A stretch of 64,000 nt of DNA from Dendrophyllia cribrosa (Eukaryota > Cnidaria > Anthozoa > Scleractinia > Dendrophylliidae): the NCBI GenBank assembly GCA_024195265.1, contig JAJLRJ010000001.1, forward strand, positions 53,048,202 to 53,112,201. Reading direction: 5' to 3'. The notes under the pieces are model-generated. The model saw only the letters and a program-made list of their open reading frames with translations. It did not search any database and was not told the DNA's origin. Position 1 is the stretch's first letter. Each line of letters starts with the position of its first letter. This document shows, piece after piece, positions 37,601 to 48,020 of the stretch. The translations under genes were made by a program, and so were the position numbers.

Positions 37601-40600
37601 TCCTTTTATATATCGCGGTCGATCTCGAGCAAGCTTCGAGGTTTGTCCCCATGTCAGATTCATCATCCTCAATTCCGAACCGAAAGTCCTTCTCCAAGTA
37701 GTCGTTGGGCGTCCCTGCTTCCTTTTACCCTCAGGTGTCAATCGAACAGCTAGCTAGTGTTGCTGTCCACCTCTCTGCACTGCAAGTGACTCAAATGCCC
37801 AGTCAACTGCCATTTTCTCGTAGTATGATACTGAGGTTGATCTGATTTGTCAGCTTGAGGAAATCTTATATTGTTGGACATCTTCTCAAGCCAGAAAATG
37901 CGTGTGATCGTTCTGCGCCATGCAAGATGACGTATGGAAGCTTTGTAACTTCTTGAGATCATTTACTGGCATCCTTAAACATTCCGAGCCATAAAGCCGA
38001 ATAGGGAAAGTACGCACGATTGGTAGATCATATTCTTTGTGGGTCTGCTATACTTCCACTCCTCCATACATGCGAAGCTGCACGAATGCACTTATTTCGC
38101 TTCCTTCATTCTGTGTCTGAGATATAGATCAGTTTCTCCTCCATCGTGGTTCATCATGCTTCCCAGCTAGGCGAAGAATTGTGTAGCAGTTAGCAATTAT
38201 TGTAATTGGCACTACTGCTGTGGTGCTCACTGGCATGATTTCTGTCTTTATGAAATCAATTTTGAGACCCAATTGCCGTGCAAACTGTCAAGCAACACAG
38301 TGGTTTTCCTGCATGGCACTGGGAGATGCGACAGCCTAGCAACGTCGTTCGCATAATCCAAATCTTGTATAATTGTTGATAGTGACCGATTATTCCTCTC
38401 CTTTTGTCATCAATATCGCGACACCCAATCCAGCTGACATGACACATCTCTTCCTAACACCTGATTTAACAAGGAAACTCTTGTCCGAAATTCCGAACGA
38501 TCAAAAAAATTGGATGAAGGGAATGTCATAAGCCATAAGCTCGAAGTGTGTCCTATAGGCTGTCCTTGTGCAAGCTAATATCAAAGATCTTCTGGAAATC
38601 TACAAATTTGATGTGAAACCTTCAATGCCACTCTGTGCACTGCACGGTAATATTTCTCAGAGTGTAGTTATGCTCTCAACCGCGACCTTTTCTGAACCCA
38701 GCTCTCCACCTATATGTAGCACCTCATCAACAGCTACAGAAGGACAATAATTCAGAAGACTTAGTTGGTACGGAAGGCAAAGTTATCTCCCGCCAGTTGT
38801 TACAATTAGTCAACGTCCCTTTTTTGGGAATCAGCATGACGACAGAACCTCTGCTTCAGTCACTTGAAATCGGGAACACGGAGAATACTTCTTGTTAAGT
38901 AGGAGATCGATACTGAGATCAAGGTGTTCTTCAGCAACGTGAATGTCAGCTAGTCAATGTTCTTCCAGGGCCTTCTTTTTCAGGACTGTCCGCCCAACGC
39001 GTTTTAAGCAGGATACCATCCTTTTCACAGATAGGTGTTTTCACTTTGAGTCGATCTCCACTAGTATGCCTTTTTGTGATCATGTACAGCAACCGCCTTA
39101 GCCTCCACTACAGGACTATCTCCAAATTCTTAACATTAGGGATACTGTGCTGAGTTTGGACCTTATATCGATTCTAACAGACTTGGAGCCTATCAACTTG
39201 TTCTTTACTTGGTTCCGTTCTTCACTGGCCACTAGCTCAGCTAGTGCAGGAGTCATAATAGGTTTAAACAATCTTATCCGACTCTGAGTTGACGGAGGTT
39301 TAAAGCAAATGTAGCTCATTACTATTTGACTCTTAATCCTTCCTTACAAGGGCCTCAAACCTATCGGGTAGCTCTACGGATTACGAACTCCTAATCTCCA
39401 TCTCCTTAATATGTTTCGCGACATAATCATGACGTGCGGCCGCCTCCTCCCATTTACCTCTCAGTCCCCACTGTACCTTGTTTTCCCTTGCCCTTTAATT
39501 AATGGTATGACTTATATCTGTCACTGAATAACTAAGTACCTGTTACTTCAATAATTAAACATACCTTGTGATGGATGAACGCACAGCAAAGTGTCATTCA
39601 GTGCACAGACTGGAGCACTGGCTGCATGCAACACAAGACAAAAGAAGATATATTAGTTCCATAAATCGTGATATTATGCGAAACCCGTTATAATTATTCC
39701 AGTTTTTTCAGAATTATAGTTAAACCTATCTGGGGAATCAGAACTGTGCTAGCATTGATGAAACTGCTCCATCTGCAGCCACAGAGACAAACAAAACTGT
39801 CAATTATTTTAATTTGCGTGTCCATTTATGCATTGCTGGAATTCAATTACGACAATATCGGATGCATTTAATTTTAAGTTTATACAAAATCCAAACATAA
39901 AATCCAAGAATCGTGTTACCTTTTTTTTAGAATGAGCACCAAATGCATGGGGAGCAGGGATGGCGCAGTAGTGAGAGCACTCGCCTCCCACCAATGTGGC
40001 CCGGGTTCGATTCCCGGAGGCAACGCCCTTGCTCCGAGGGGAAAAGTTTTGTGGATTGTCATATATACATGAAACCTAAACTCTACTGTCACAGGTATAT
40101 ATACCGTGAAGTTCAGGAGGTTCACAGCCGCATCTCTGGATAGTATAATCGTTGCGACATTTTCTCACACAAGCCTCTTTGGTGTAGGCATAAAAAGAGT
40201 CGCTTTCGTCATAGGCTTGCTTTGTGCAGTTGGTTTCATATGGCCACGGAAGGTTAATTATCTGCAAAAAAATAAACTTTTAGTCTATAAAATCTATTGT
40301 GCTTGGGATGATTGAAACAGTTTTTGACTTTAAAATGTGAAATTAAAATGGTACTGAGGATTCGATAATTTTCTTACCACGCCAAATTGCCGAGATATGA
40401 CCAAATGTTTATTTTCCCGCGGTTTCCAAGCAACGGCAGCAACCAAGCAAAGACCTCTTTCGTGAATAGATGATGATGATGATGATGATGATGATGATAA
40501 TGATGGTAATGACGTTATAATGATCTTGATGATGATGATGCCTTGGATAGATCGATCATTGTCCCGTGACTTTGACCATTCTAATTCACGTGATAAATGT

Positions 40601-41824
40601 CATTGAACACTTGTCATTTGACAGAGATTTCATGATGGACCCGAAAGCTCGTTGCTTCAATTTTTTTTGGAAAGTCACCACAATCTATTTTGTGATACGA
40701 ATATAACAGGTTCAGGAAGCAATATTATCGACAATAAATAAATTGAAAAATGATCAAGTATATAACAAATGAGGCATATGTTTGAGATGCAAGCTACTGC
40801 CTTTATCGACTTGATAAATGACACTTACGGAAAAAGGAACCATATAAATAAAGAACCATTTAAAGATGATATGATTGATACTTAAACAAACCTTTCTTCG
40901 CCTTATGGCACAAAAGGTAGAAATGCCTGGCTGGAGAACGATACCAAATCCCTCCATGAAAGGGAAACTCTTTTGATCGTGTATAATAACTGTGAGTCCC
41001 ACCGTTGGTGTTACAGGATTTCCGAGGTAGCTGTCTCGTTCGACATTAAGTCGAAGCTTCAAAGCGCTGTCCTTACCAGATAGTGTAACATTCAACAATG
41101 GATGATCGCTTTTTCCAGAATTAAACGTGTAGCACTGTCCATATGCGAGGCTGGTTTTCTTGCTAAAATTCTTTGGCCCACACATCAATCCATTGATGGA
41201 GCACGAATTGAAATGTGAACTTCCAGGTAAAAGCATTTCATCTATTTGATGACTAAGGAGCTCGTGGCGTTTAGTTTCTTCCTTGGCTGATTCGGCGCGA
41301 TGAAAGAGCTTTGGATTCCGTTTTTTAAACTCTTCCGTTAACACCTTTTGCGATCTTCTCTGTATAAGCGACATGTCTTCAAGTTTTCTTTTGATTTTGT
41401 CTTCGGTAAGAGTTTCCTAGTACATTACTTCGTGTAGGTGTCTGTATCTCCGTGTGTTAAAAGGGTTCATGTTGCACAGTGTTACAGCTGGGAAAGGAAG
41501 ATTACTTCCATTCGTAGCTGTATCTGTTCTTAGCGTCGTGTGGAAGGGGTAGTCATAAAAAGCGCTTACAGACAAATAAATTTGATAACTACAGTGCACA
41601 AAACAAGAGAGGAGCGCCAGACTCCAAATCACTCTTCTCAAAATGTTGTCAACGAACAAAAATCTTGCTCCGTGCAGAGTTGTATCCTGTGTGAAGGAGT
41701 TAAATCCTTCCATTTCAAACTTTAAGGTTTTTGTTGATTCTTCACCTTTGCATCTTGAGTCGTGCGTGTTACAGGAGTGATTTTCTACGCCTTGAATCCG
41801 AACATTTTGTATTTTAGAAGCCAT
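31672..41824 (-). CDS. DEG/ENaC channel gene B: full six-exon set with an internal TAG in exon 1
   Basis: Paralogue of gene A. Exons: 40892-41824, 40105-40261, 39565-39621, 34010-34226, 33525-33616 and 31672-31787. Exons 2-5 have exactly the lengths of gene A (157, 57, 217, 92), and all phases match. The start is set by MASKIQNVRIQ, aligned with MAFKLQAVGIQ of A. HG motif, FPAVTLCNMN, GQCYTFN, CVRKCRNDYTIQRCGC, SLDIYFEDL and TM2 with GLFLGMS are all present. Codon 136 is TAG (41417-41419), where the near-identical gene C has CTG (Leu); the frame is open on both sides. Read through, the product would be 523 aa. The stop makes a stand-alone B protein doubtful, but exons 2-6 look functional and could be joined to exon 1 of gene C. 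Intron 3 is 5.3 kb and holds a LINE remnant, a SINE and a TIR element with a minisatellite. Confidence 0.75.
32069..32334. mobile_element. GAGCAG-TIR MITE, copy 5 (gene B intron 5)
   Basis: GAGCAGTTTTCAATTAAGTG at the left and CACTCGATTGAAAACTGCTC at the right. The best-preserved copy. Confidence 0.85.
32568..33339. mobile_element. TTAA element, 772 bp (gene B intron 5)
   Basis: TTAA then AGTGCCACTACGACG at the left; TCATAGTGGCACT then TTAA at the right. TIRs are short and imperfect. The interior contains two CGGGCCC-type stretches and no gene. Confidence 0.65.
33781..33900. repeat. (GGAT)n/(GCAT)n microsatellite in gene B intron 4
   Basis: GGATGGATGGATGCATGCATG and degenerate flanks. Gene A intron 4 has a shorter version of the same tract at 25425-25480 (GGATGGATGG, ATCGATCGATCG), which points to common ancestry of the introns. 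Confidence 0.85.
34500..34860 (+). mobile_element. tRNA-derived SINE-like insertion with a foldback
   Basis: A hairpin (arms around GTTCGTAATATAC at 34508 and its inverse near 34640) is followed by a tRNA-like region at 34669-34740. That region has box A TAGCTCAGTGGATAGAGC, box B GGTTCGAATCC and a six-pair acceptor stem GCTTGA/TCAAGC. The anticodon loop TCGGTAT lacks U33, so this is not a working tRNA. The empty site in the relative at 55.8 kb supports an insertion. Confidence 0.6.
34914..37126. repeat. 51-bp minisatellite, about 43 units
   Basis: Each unit contains TGTTGAATG, an 11-base spacer and CATTCAACA, so it can fold into a hairpin, followed by AAGGCGTGATACACTGTGC, which resembles the TIR of the host element. 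The unit length is a multiple of three and the unit lacks stops in several frames, which creates long spurious open frames on both strands. Units near 36541, 36650 and 37118 carry a two-base insertion (ATTTGTTG). Confidence 0.92.
37553..39360 (-). pseudogene. Degenerate non-LTR retrotransposon (LINE), 3' part
   Basis: The end is clearest: IRLYGSECLRMPVNDLKKLQ near 37960-38020, then TPEGKRKQGRPTTTWRRT and LTWGQTSKLARDRPRY (37550-37741). This is the usual tail of a LINE reverse transcriptase in invertebrates (YGSE-W, then GK-R-GRP-TTWRR). Upstream (38250-39320) only scattered, stop-filled similarity remains, so the 5' limit is a guess. It sits in intron 3 of gene B, in the same orientation as the gene. 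Confidence 0.6.
39955..40027 (+). mobile_element. tRNA-derived SINE, copy in gene B intron 2
   Basis: Box A TGGCGCAGTAGTGAGAGC and box B GGGTTCGATTCCCG, with the body continuing about 70 bases past the tRNA-like head. The same SINE sits at the same place in the gene C duplication. Confidence 0.65.
40467..40500. repeat. (GAT)n in gene B intron 1
   Basis: Ten GATs, paired with the longer GAT tract in the gene C duplication. Confidence 0.9.
41417..41419 (-). other. In-frame stop codon (TAG) in exon 1 of gene B
   Basis: The frame reads GTA ATG TAC TAG GAA ACT. Gene C reads GTA ATG TAC CTG GAA ACT, and gene A has a His codon at the equivalent place. Two substitutions separate TAG from CTG. No frameshift is visible elsewhere in this exon. 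Confidence 0.85.
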
Positions 41825-42303
41825 CATTTCCACTTTTCGATTCGTACACCTGCTCTTGATCTTGAATAAATTAAAAAACAACATAAAAACATGCTTTTTT
41901 GAACCTTTCCATTGGGACTTTTCAAGAACTATTAATTTACACATTAAAAAAACATATCTGATTAATTAAAATATATACTTGGAAATTTAAAAATTTGACT
42001 TATCTTATTACATTTTATAATCTCAAACACAACTATACTTAAGACACGCACTTCATATAATGCTAGTAGCCTTAAAAAAATAATTTTGAAGAATGTACTA
42101 TATAATATATGGATTTTTACTTATACAAATTAAATAAGTAATGGTTTAATAATACATAAGCATATAAAAATAAACGATAAAATCATCGAACGACGTTTAG
42201 GTGTCGTCATGACGCCATTTTGAAGCTCAAAATAATTAGAATTGATAAACTGTCAGAATAAATAGTTCGCTGAAGATTAACATAATAAAAAAAGTATGTA
42301 ATG

Positions 42304-42760
42304 TTACGCAAATAGTTTGGCTCGAATTGAGTCCGATTGGACATTAAGAGATGGTGTCAATTCTTTAATTAGCAACATTTTGTGCACTAAACAATCGAAT
42401 TTATTCTTGAACTTCTTATTAAGGACGAAAAACTGTTTGTCAAGGTCTTTCGGGACAATACAGTGTTTGTTTATAAAGAGCTTGCCAATGGAAGATGACT
42501 GGTTGTTATGTTCAGCTGCGCGCTGGTGTAGGTGCCTTAGTGTATACCCTACATAACTTGCATAGCACAAGTCGCATTGAAATTTATAAACTACACACTG
42601 CTGGTTTACAATAGGCGGTTTCTTCTTCTTTTACTTTAAGCTTCTGTTGGATCTTTTTGCTAACAAAAACTGGTTGAATGACTGTATGAGTCTTCTGGCT
42701 TAGGTCTTTGAGTTGTTTGCGTACTGTCTGCCGAATCCTGGTCTTTAAAGGGCAGGGCTA
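42304..42760 (-). pseudogene. Penelope-like element GIY-YIG endonuclease end, opposite strand
   Basis: The minus strand encodes RIRQTVRKQLKDLSQKTHT, then after a frame change PPIVNQQCVVYKFQCDLCYA, then SYVGYTLRHLHQRAAEH and KFDCLVHKMLLIKELTPSLN, ending at a stop at 42304. This is the GIY-YIG-type endonuclease (YVGYT core, Arg and His downstream) that normally follows the RT of Penelope-like elements. It lies 90 bases from the start of the plus-strand RT, so the two halves are arranged head to head. It may be the other half of the same insertion or a second one. Confidence 0.75.
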
Positions 42761-42850
42761 TTCGACTGTTGGAATTTCTCTATGGGCAAGTATTGGTGGC
42801 AGGTCTTCGGCCTTTGAAGCAACAAAAATCCTGACGGTAGTATTGATAAG

Positions 42851-44095
42851 TTGTTGCGGATATTTCAGTCGGGAGAACAGTCCTCTCAAACTGTCACATC
42901 AGTTCACAAGGAGGCGGACGTTGACGAGCGCATATTAGACATCTCATCTTATGAGCTATCCTTTTTTCAAAAATTGGTCCTTTGTCCTGGCTTGAAATTT
43001 GCCATCCCGCAACGGGTATCCTCCATTGAAGTGAAGGTCATCTTCGAAATTTCTTATCGGAGGCTCGAGCCCAACCTGCCCGATGACCTTAAAGAGCTTT
43101 CTGCTGCAACCCTGCGATCTGTGGCACTTAACTACATTCATCGGAGAGCGCCTAAATCCCCCAAGTCACTCCTTAAAGCCATCCACCAGTTAAAGCGACG
43201 CGACGATATTGTCATCACAAAACCAGACAAAGGGCCGTCTGGAGTAGTCATCATGGATAAGTCGGAATATCTACGCCTGTTATCCGAGGCATCCATAAAT
43301 GATACAACGAAATTCAGAGCGGTTGATCCGGACAGGCCGAAGACTAAAGGCAGACCACCCAAAAATTATCATCAACTCCTTCAAAAGGAGAAAGACCTGG
43401 AATCTACTGTCCGCAGAATTCTACCCAAGCCGATTGCAGATTCCATGTGCCTCACAGACTTCCGGCTATCACACCTGTATGGTTTGCCCAAGACCCACAA
43501 AGAACGTTTGGCTATGCGCCCCATGTTATCTACCACACAAACGTACAATTATGGATTGGCGAAATGGTTAGAGGAGAAACTACAGCCTTTGTCCTACAAC
43601 CAGTACACAATAACTGACACCTTTGAATTTGTGAACGAAATTCGTGAATTACAGATAACAATGATGATATTCTAGTGTTTTATTTATTTTATTTCTAGTG
43701 TCGTATGATGTTTCCTCACTATTGACGAACCTGCCCCTAGAGGAAACCATACAAATACTCCCTGATAAAGATTTTTACAAACAACTGGATCAATAAAACA
43801 CACCACTTGAACCTCAGCAGAATGGACCTTGTCGATCTGCTAAGCAGATTCTGCTCAGAGTATCCACCAAAAACCAGCTGTTCCAATTCATTGGGCAACT
43901 TTATGAACAGACCGATGACGTCGCCATGGGTTCACCACTCGAGCCACTGCTAGCCAATGTCTTCATGGGATCCATTGAAGAAACTCTAGAGCGTGAAGGC
44001 AAAATGCCTTCATTTTACAAAACTAGATACGTTGATGACACACTAACCATAATGCTACTTTTTTTCAGGTTCTTAACAACTGCCACTGTTCAGTG
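42851..44095 (+). pseudogene. Penelope-like element reverse transcriptase, broken
   Basis: Open to 43675 and then continuing in other frames. Visible Penelope-type motifs: an N-terminal GLKFAIPQR region, DIVITKPDKGPSGVVIMDK, LYGLPKTHK with MRPMLS, NYGLAKWLEEKLQPL and FEFVNEI. After frame changes come SYDVSSLLTNLPLEETI, then DDVAMGSPLEPLLANVF, then the catalytic RYVDDTLTI near 44030. These are RT blocks 1-5 in order, so the enzyme was once complete; stops and frameshifts make it dead. The endonuclease domain expected at the C-terminus is missing on this strand, where SINE and channel duplication sequence follows. Penelope-like elements copy RNA into DNA in animals. Confidence 0.82.
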
Positions 44096-44277
44096 AAGTT
44101 CACTATGTAAACAGAGTTCAAATATTTTAATTTGCGCATCCATTTATGCACTGCTGGCATTCAATTACGAGATGATCGGATGCATTTAATTTTAAGTTCA
44201 TACAAAATCCAAACATAAAATCCATATATAAATCCTGCTACGTTTGTGCTCAGAATGAACACCAAATGCATGGGGAG

Positions 44278-44372
44278 CATGGATGGCGCAGTAGTGAGAG
44301 CACTCGCCTCCCACCAATGTGGCCCAGGTTCGATTCCTGGAGGCAACGCCCACGCCCTTGCTCCGAGGGTTT
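44278..44372 (+). mobile_element. tRNA-derived SINE, copy beside gene C exon 2
   Basis: Same head as the copy at 39955 (TGGCGCAGTAGTGAGAGC and AGGTTCGATTCCTGG). Its position relative to exon 2 matches, so the insertion predates the duplication. Confidence 0.65.
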
Positions 44373-44501
44373 TTTCTTTCCACAAAAACCAACATTTCCA
44401 AATTCTACTTCGATCCGAAAAGTGGTCCGTAATTTTATATTCAAACATTATGTAGTTTGTCATATATACATGCAACCTAACATATACTGTCACAGGTATA
44501 C

Positions 44502-44818
44502 CGTGAAGTTCAGGAGGTTCACAGCCGCATTTCTGGATAGTATAATTGTTGCGACATTTTCTCACACAAGCTTCTTGGTGTAGGTATAAAAAGAGTCGCT
44601 TTCGTCATAGGCTTATTTTGCTTAGAATGCTTGAAACATTTTTTGACTTTAAAATGTGAAATCAAAATTGTACTGAGGATTCGATAATTTTCTTACCACG
44701 CCATATTGCCGAAATAAGACCAAAGGTTTATTTTCCGCCGGTTTCCAAGCAACAGTAGCAACACAGCAAAGACTTCTTTCGTGTCGTGAATAGATGATGA
44801 TAATGATGATGATGATGG

Positions 44819-44849
<31 letters not shown>

Positions 44850-46110
44850 AATGGTGATGATGATGTTATGATGATCTTGATGATGGTGATGCCTTGGATA
44901 GATCGATCATTGTCCCGTGACGTTGACCGAATTCTAATTCACGTGATAAATGTCATTGAAAACTTGTCATTTGACAGAGATTTCATGATGGACCCGAAAG
45001 CTCGTTGCTTCAAATGGTTTTTGGAAAATCACCACAATCTATTTTGTGATACGAATATTACAGGTTCAGGAAGCAATATTATCAACAATAATCAAGTATA
45101 TAACAAATGAGGTATATGTTTGAGATGCAGCTACTGCCTTTATATTTAAGGATAATATGATTGATAATTAAACAAACCTTTCTTCGCCTTATGGCACAAA
45201 AGGTAGAAATGCCTGGCTGGAGAACGATACCAAACCCCTCCATGAAAGGGAAACTCTTTTGATCGTGTATAATAACTGTGAGTCCCACCGTTGGTGTTAC
45301 AGGATTTCCGAGGTAGCTGTCTCGTTCGACATTAAGTCGAAGCTTCAAACCGCTGTCCTTACCAGATAGTGTAACATCCAACAATGGATGATCGCTTTTT
45401 CCAGAATTAAACGTGTAGCACTGTCCATATGCGAGGCTGGTTTTCTTGCTAAAATTCTTTGGCCCACACATCAATCCATTGATGGAGCACGAATTGAAAT
45501 GTGAACTTCCCGGTAACAGCATTTCATCTATTTGATGACTAAGGAGCTCGTGGCGTTTAGTTTCTTCCTTGGCCGATTCGGCGCGATGAAAGAGCTTTGG
45601 ATTCCGGTTTTTAAACTCTTCAGTTAACACCTTTTGCGATCTTCTCAGCATAAGGGATATGTCTTCAAGTTTCCTTTTGATTTCCTCTTCCGTAGGAGTT
45701 TCCAGGTACATTACTTCGTTTAGGTGTCTGTATCTCCGTGTGTTGAAAGGGTTCACGTTGCACAGTGTTACAGCCGGGAAAGGAAGTCTACTTCCATCCG
45801 TAGCAGTATCTTTTCGTAGCGTCGTGTGGAAGGGGTAGTTATAAAAAGCTCTTACAGATAAATAAACTTGATAACTACAGTACACAAAACAAGAGAGGAG
45901 CGCCAGACTCCAAATCACTCTTCTCAAAATGTTGTCAACGAACAAAAATCTTGCTCCGTGTAGAGTTGTATCCTGTGTGAAGGACTTAAATCCTTCCATT
46001 TCAAACTTTAAGGTTGTTGTTGATTCTTCGCCTTTGCATCTTGAGTCGTGCGTGTTACAGGAGTGATTTTCTACGTCTTGAATCCGAACATTTTGTATTT
46101 TAGAAGCCAT
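44502..46110 (-). pseudogene. DEG/ENaC channel copy C: intact exon 1, damaged exon 2, exons 3-6 missing
   Basis: Exon 1 (45178-46110, 933 bases, ending AAG then GTTTGT) is open throughout and very close to exon 1 of gene B: MASKIQNVRIQ start, HG motif, TM1, FPAVTLCNVN and GQCYTFN. An alternative start one codon upstream gives MMASK. The exon 2 remnant (44502-44612) has lost its acceptor and about the first 45 coding bases through a deletion, and carries a one-base deletion near 44571-44577 relative to B. Nothing like exons 3-6 follows before the Penelope-like element. On its own it encodes only the N-terminus, TM1 and half of the extracellular domain. Its 5' flank (46400-46800) resembles the flank of gene A, so it may keep the ancestral promoter and serve as exon 1 for the exons of gene B. 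Confidence 0.8.
44793..44890. repeat. (GAT)n in the gene C intron
   Basis: GATGATGAT with GGT interruptions; expanded relative to the gene B copy. Confidence 0.9.
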
Positions 46111-46809
46111 CATTTCCACTTTTCGCTTCGTACACCTGCTCTTGATCTTGAATAAATTAAAGAAAAAAAAAACATAAAAACATGCTTTTTTGAACCTTCC
46201 CATTGGGGCTTTTGAGGAACAATTAATTTACACATTAAAAAACTGATTAATTAAAATTAATACTTGGAAATGTTGACTTATCTCCTTTCATTTTATAATG
46301 TCAAACAATCCTTTACTTAAGACACACACTTCCTATAATGCTAGTAGCCTTAAGAAAATAATTTTGAAGAATGTACTATATGTTATATGGATTTTTACTT
46401 ATCATGCAAATTAAATGTGATAATGTTTTCAGTTTTTAATTCCGTTTTCATTTGATTAAAATTCATCAACTCTTCCAACAATAAAATATCCCGCTTCTTT
46501 ATATATTTTAAGTCTATATACAATGAATTTTTTATTGCCAGATTTCACACGTGAATTTTCGAGCATACATTTGTTTTTCATTTTGTATAAGTCCGTTCTA
46601 TTTAATTAACTCATCTCAAACGTTGTTTGCTTTATCTTGTCTATAATATATCGGTTGCCATGAGATACTAGTAATATTAAAATCAACAAATGAAAAGATT
46701 GAGGACCATATTGTTTCATACTCTTGTTATAAAAACCTCGCGTACAATTATTACCTAATGTAAAAATAGAAACAAAGAAAGAAGACAAGTAGGTTTATCT
46801 ACCTTATCT

Positions 46810-47460
46810 ACCTAAACCTACACAAAATAAATTATTTAGGCAACAGTGCCGGTTCTGTCCTGGTCTACGGGTTCACAAGGGATTTCACATTGTAATTATC
46901 CCTTTGCTCAGGAGCACCCAATAAATGATTTCAGTGGAAAGCTACTCGGAACAGCTCAGTCATCTCTTAAAAATTCGTAATACGTTAGATTAAAAAAAAG
47001 AGTATTCTTAAGTAAACAGTCGCCTTTAACTAACGTAACATCGGAAACATGGAAAATTTATCTCCTTTTGTTTTCGGAGCGACAATAAAAATGTCGCTTT
47101 TGGGACGAAATAAGGTCAGCTAGGATTTCTGAAAGATGAAAGCAGCTAACAAAGTCGGCGTTATTAAAGATTACTTTCCCTAAAATGTCCCGCCGCTGAA
47201 ATATTCAGCAAAAAGGACCGAAAAGCTCAAGCTGTGTTAGCTTTCACACAGTTTACTTTAAAGACACTAAAATGATTTGGAAAACCAGTACAACGCCATT
47301 CCAAGTGTTTTTCCTAAACATTCCTCGTTGGGTGCCCCAGTTTATTTGGGTGTGTACTGTTTGTCCACGTAGTCTATTGTTTAGTCTTTTGTTTTTGTTC
47401 TCGTGTACCTGTTTTGTCCTTGTATACATGTAAACCGGAAAAAAACCACAGTCGTTTCTT
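46810..47460. other. No gene recognised
   Basis: Flank beyond the channel cluster, before the LINE remnant. Nothing supportable. Confidence 0.4.
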
Positions 47461-47466
47461 GCTTAC

Positions 47467-47870
47467 TTAATCCTCTTCACTGCAGCCGGAGCATAGGGCC
47501 TCAACTGCAGCTTTCCAGCGGACTTGATTTTGTGCTGTCCGTTTCACTTCATTCCATGACATCCCGATGTCCTCGTATTCCTTCTGCATTGTTCTTTTCC
47601 ACGACCTCTTGGGTCTGCCCTTCCTCCTGGCCCCTTGAGGGTTTTCACTCAAAGGACTGGCGAGTGATGTTGGTGGCAGGTTTCCTCAAGGTATGGCCAA
47701 TCCACCGCCATTTCCTTCGAATCTCCGGATGGTGACTTCTATCCTCCCTTGGTTGGTATACTACCACAAGTCCTCATTCATGATTCTCCTAAGCCACCAG
47801 ACTATCCAGGATGTACCGGAGCCTGCGATTGACAAGGGACTGAAGTTAAGCGATGGTCCTCTTAGTCAGT
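47467..47870 (-). pseudogene. LINE reverse-transcriptase tail, remnant
   Basis: The minus strand reads SLQSLVNRRLRYILD, WRWIGHTLRKP, then after a frameshift NPQGARRKGRPKRSWKRT and WKAAVEALCSGCSEED, followed by a stop. This is the same type of C-terminal tail as at 37.6 kb but a different, better preserved copy. No RT core is seen upstream. Confidence 0.65.
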
Positions 47871-48020
47871 CTCCAGAACCACAGGGCTGGATTACAAATA
47901 CATGCATGCGTGAAGAAAACTGCCAAAGTCTGTCGTCTTTCTTCTTTGTTATAACCGTTTCGTAGTGTAATAATAATGCAATTATAATAATACAATTCGT
48001 TATACAGATGGCCCATGTTA

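Larger units (their letters stand above)
39803..42143. repeat. Segmental duplication, copy carrying exons 1-2 of gene B
   Basis: This block and 44123-46412 are close copies in the same orientation. Each holds a SINE, exon 2, a GAT microsatellite, exon 1 and about 300 bases of 5' flank. Similarity starts near ATTTTAATTTGCG and fades after GGATTTTTACTTAT. Boundaries are by eye. Confidence 0.75.
44123..46412. repeat. Segmental duplication, copy carrying exon 1 and broken exon 2 of gene C
   Basis: Partner of 39803-42143. Beyond 46412 this copy continues into sequence that resembles the upstream flank of gene A (GTTGCCATG-GATAC and ATCAACAAAT near 46655 and 29316). The other copy does not. Confidence 0.7.

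Noticed and set aside
42708..42938. Plus-strand open frame upstream of the RT
   Set aside because: Shadow of the minus-strand endonuclease fragment and of the RT start in another frame.
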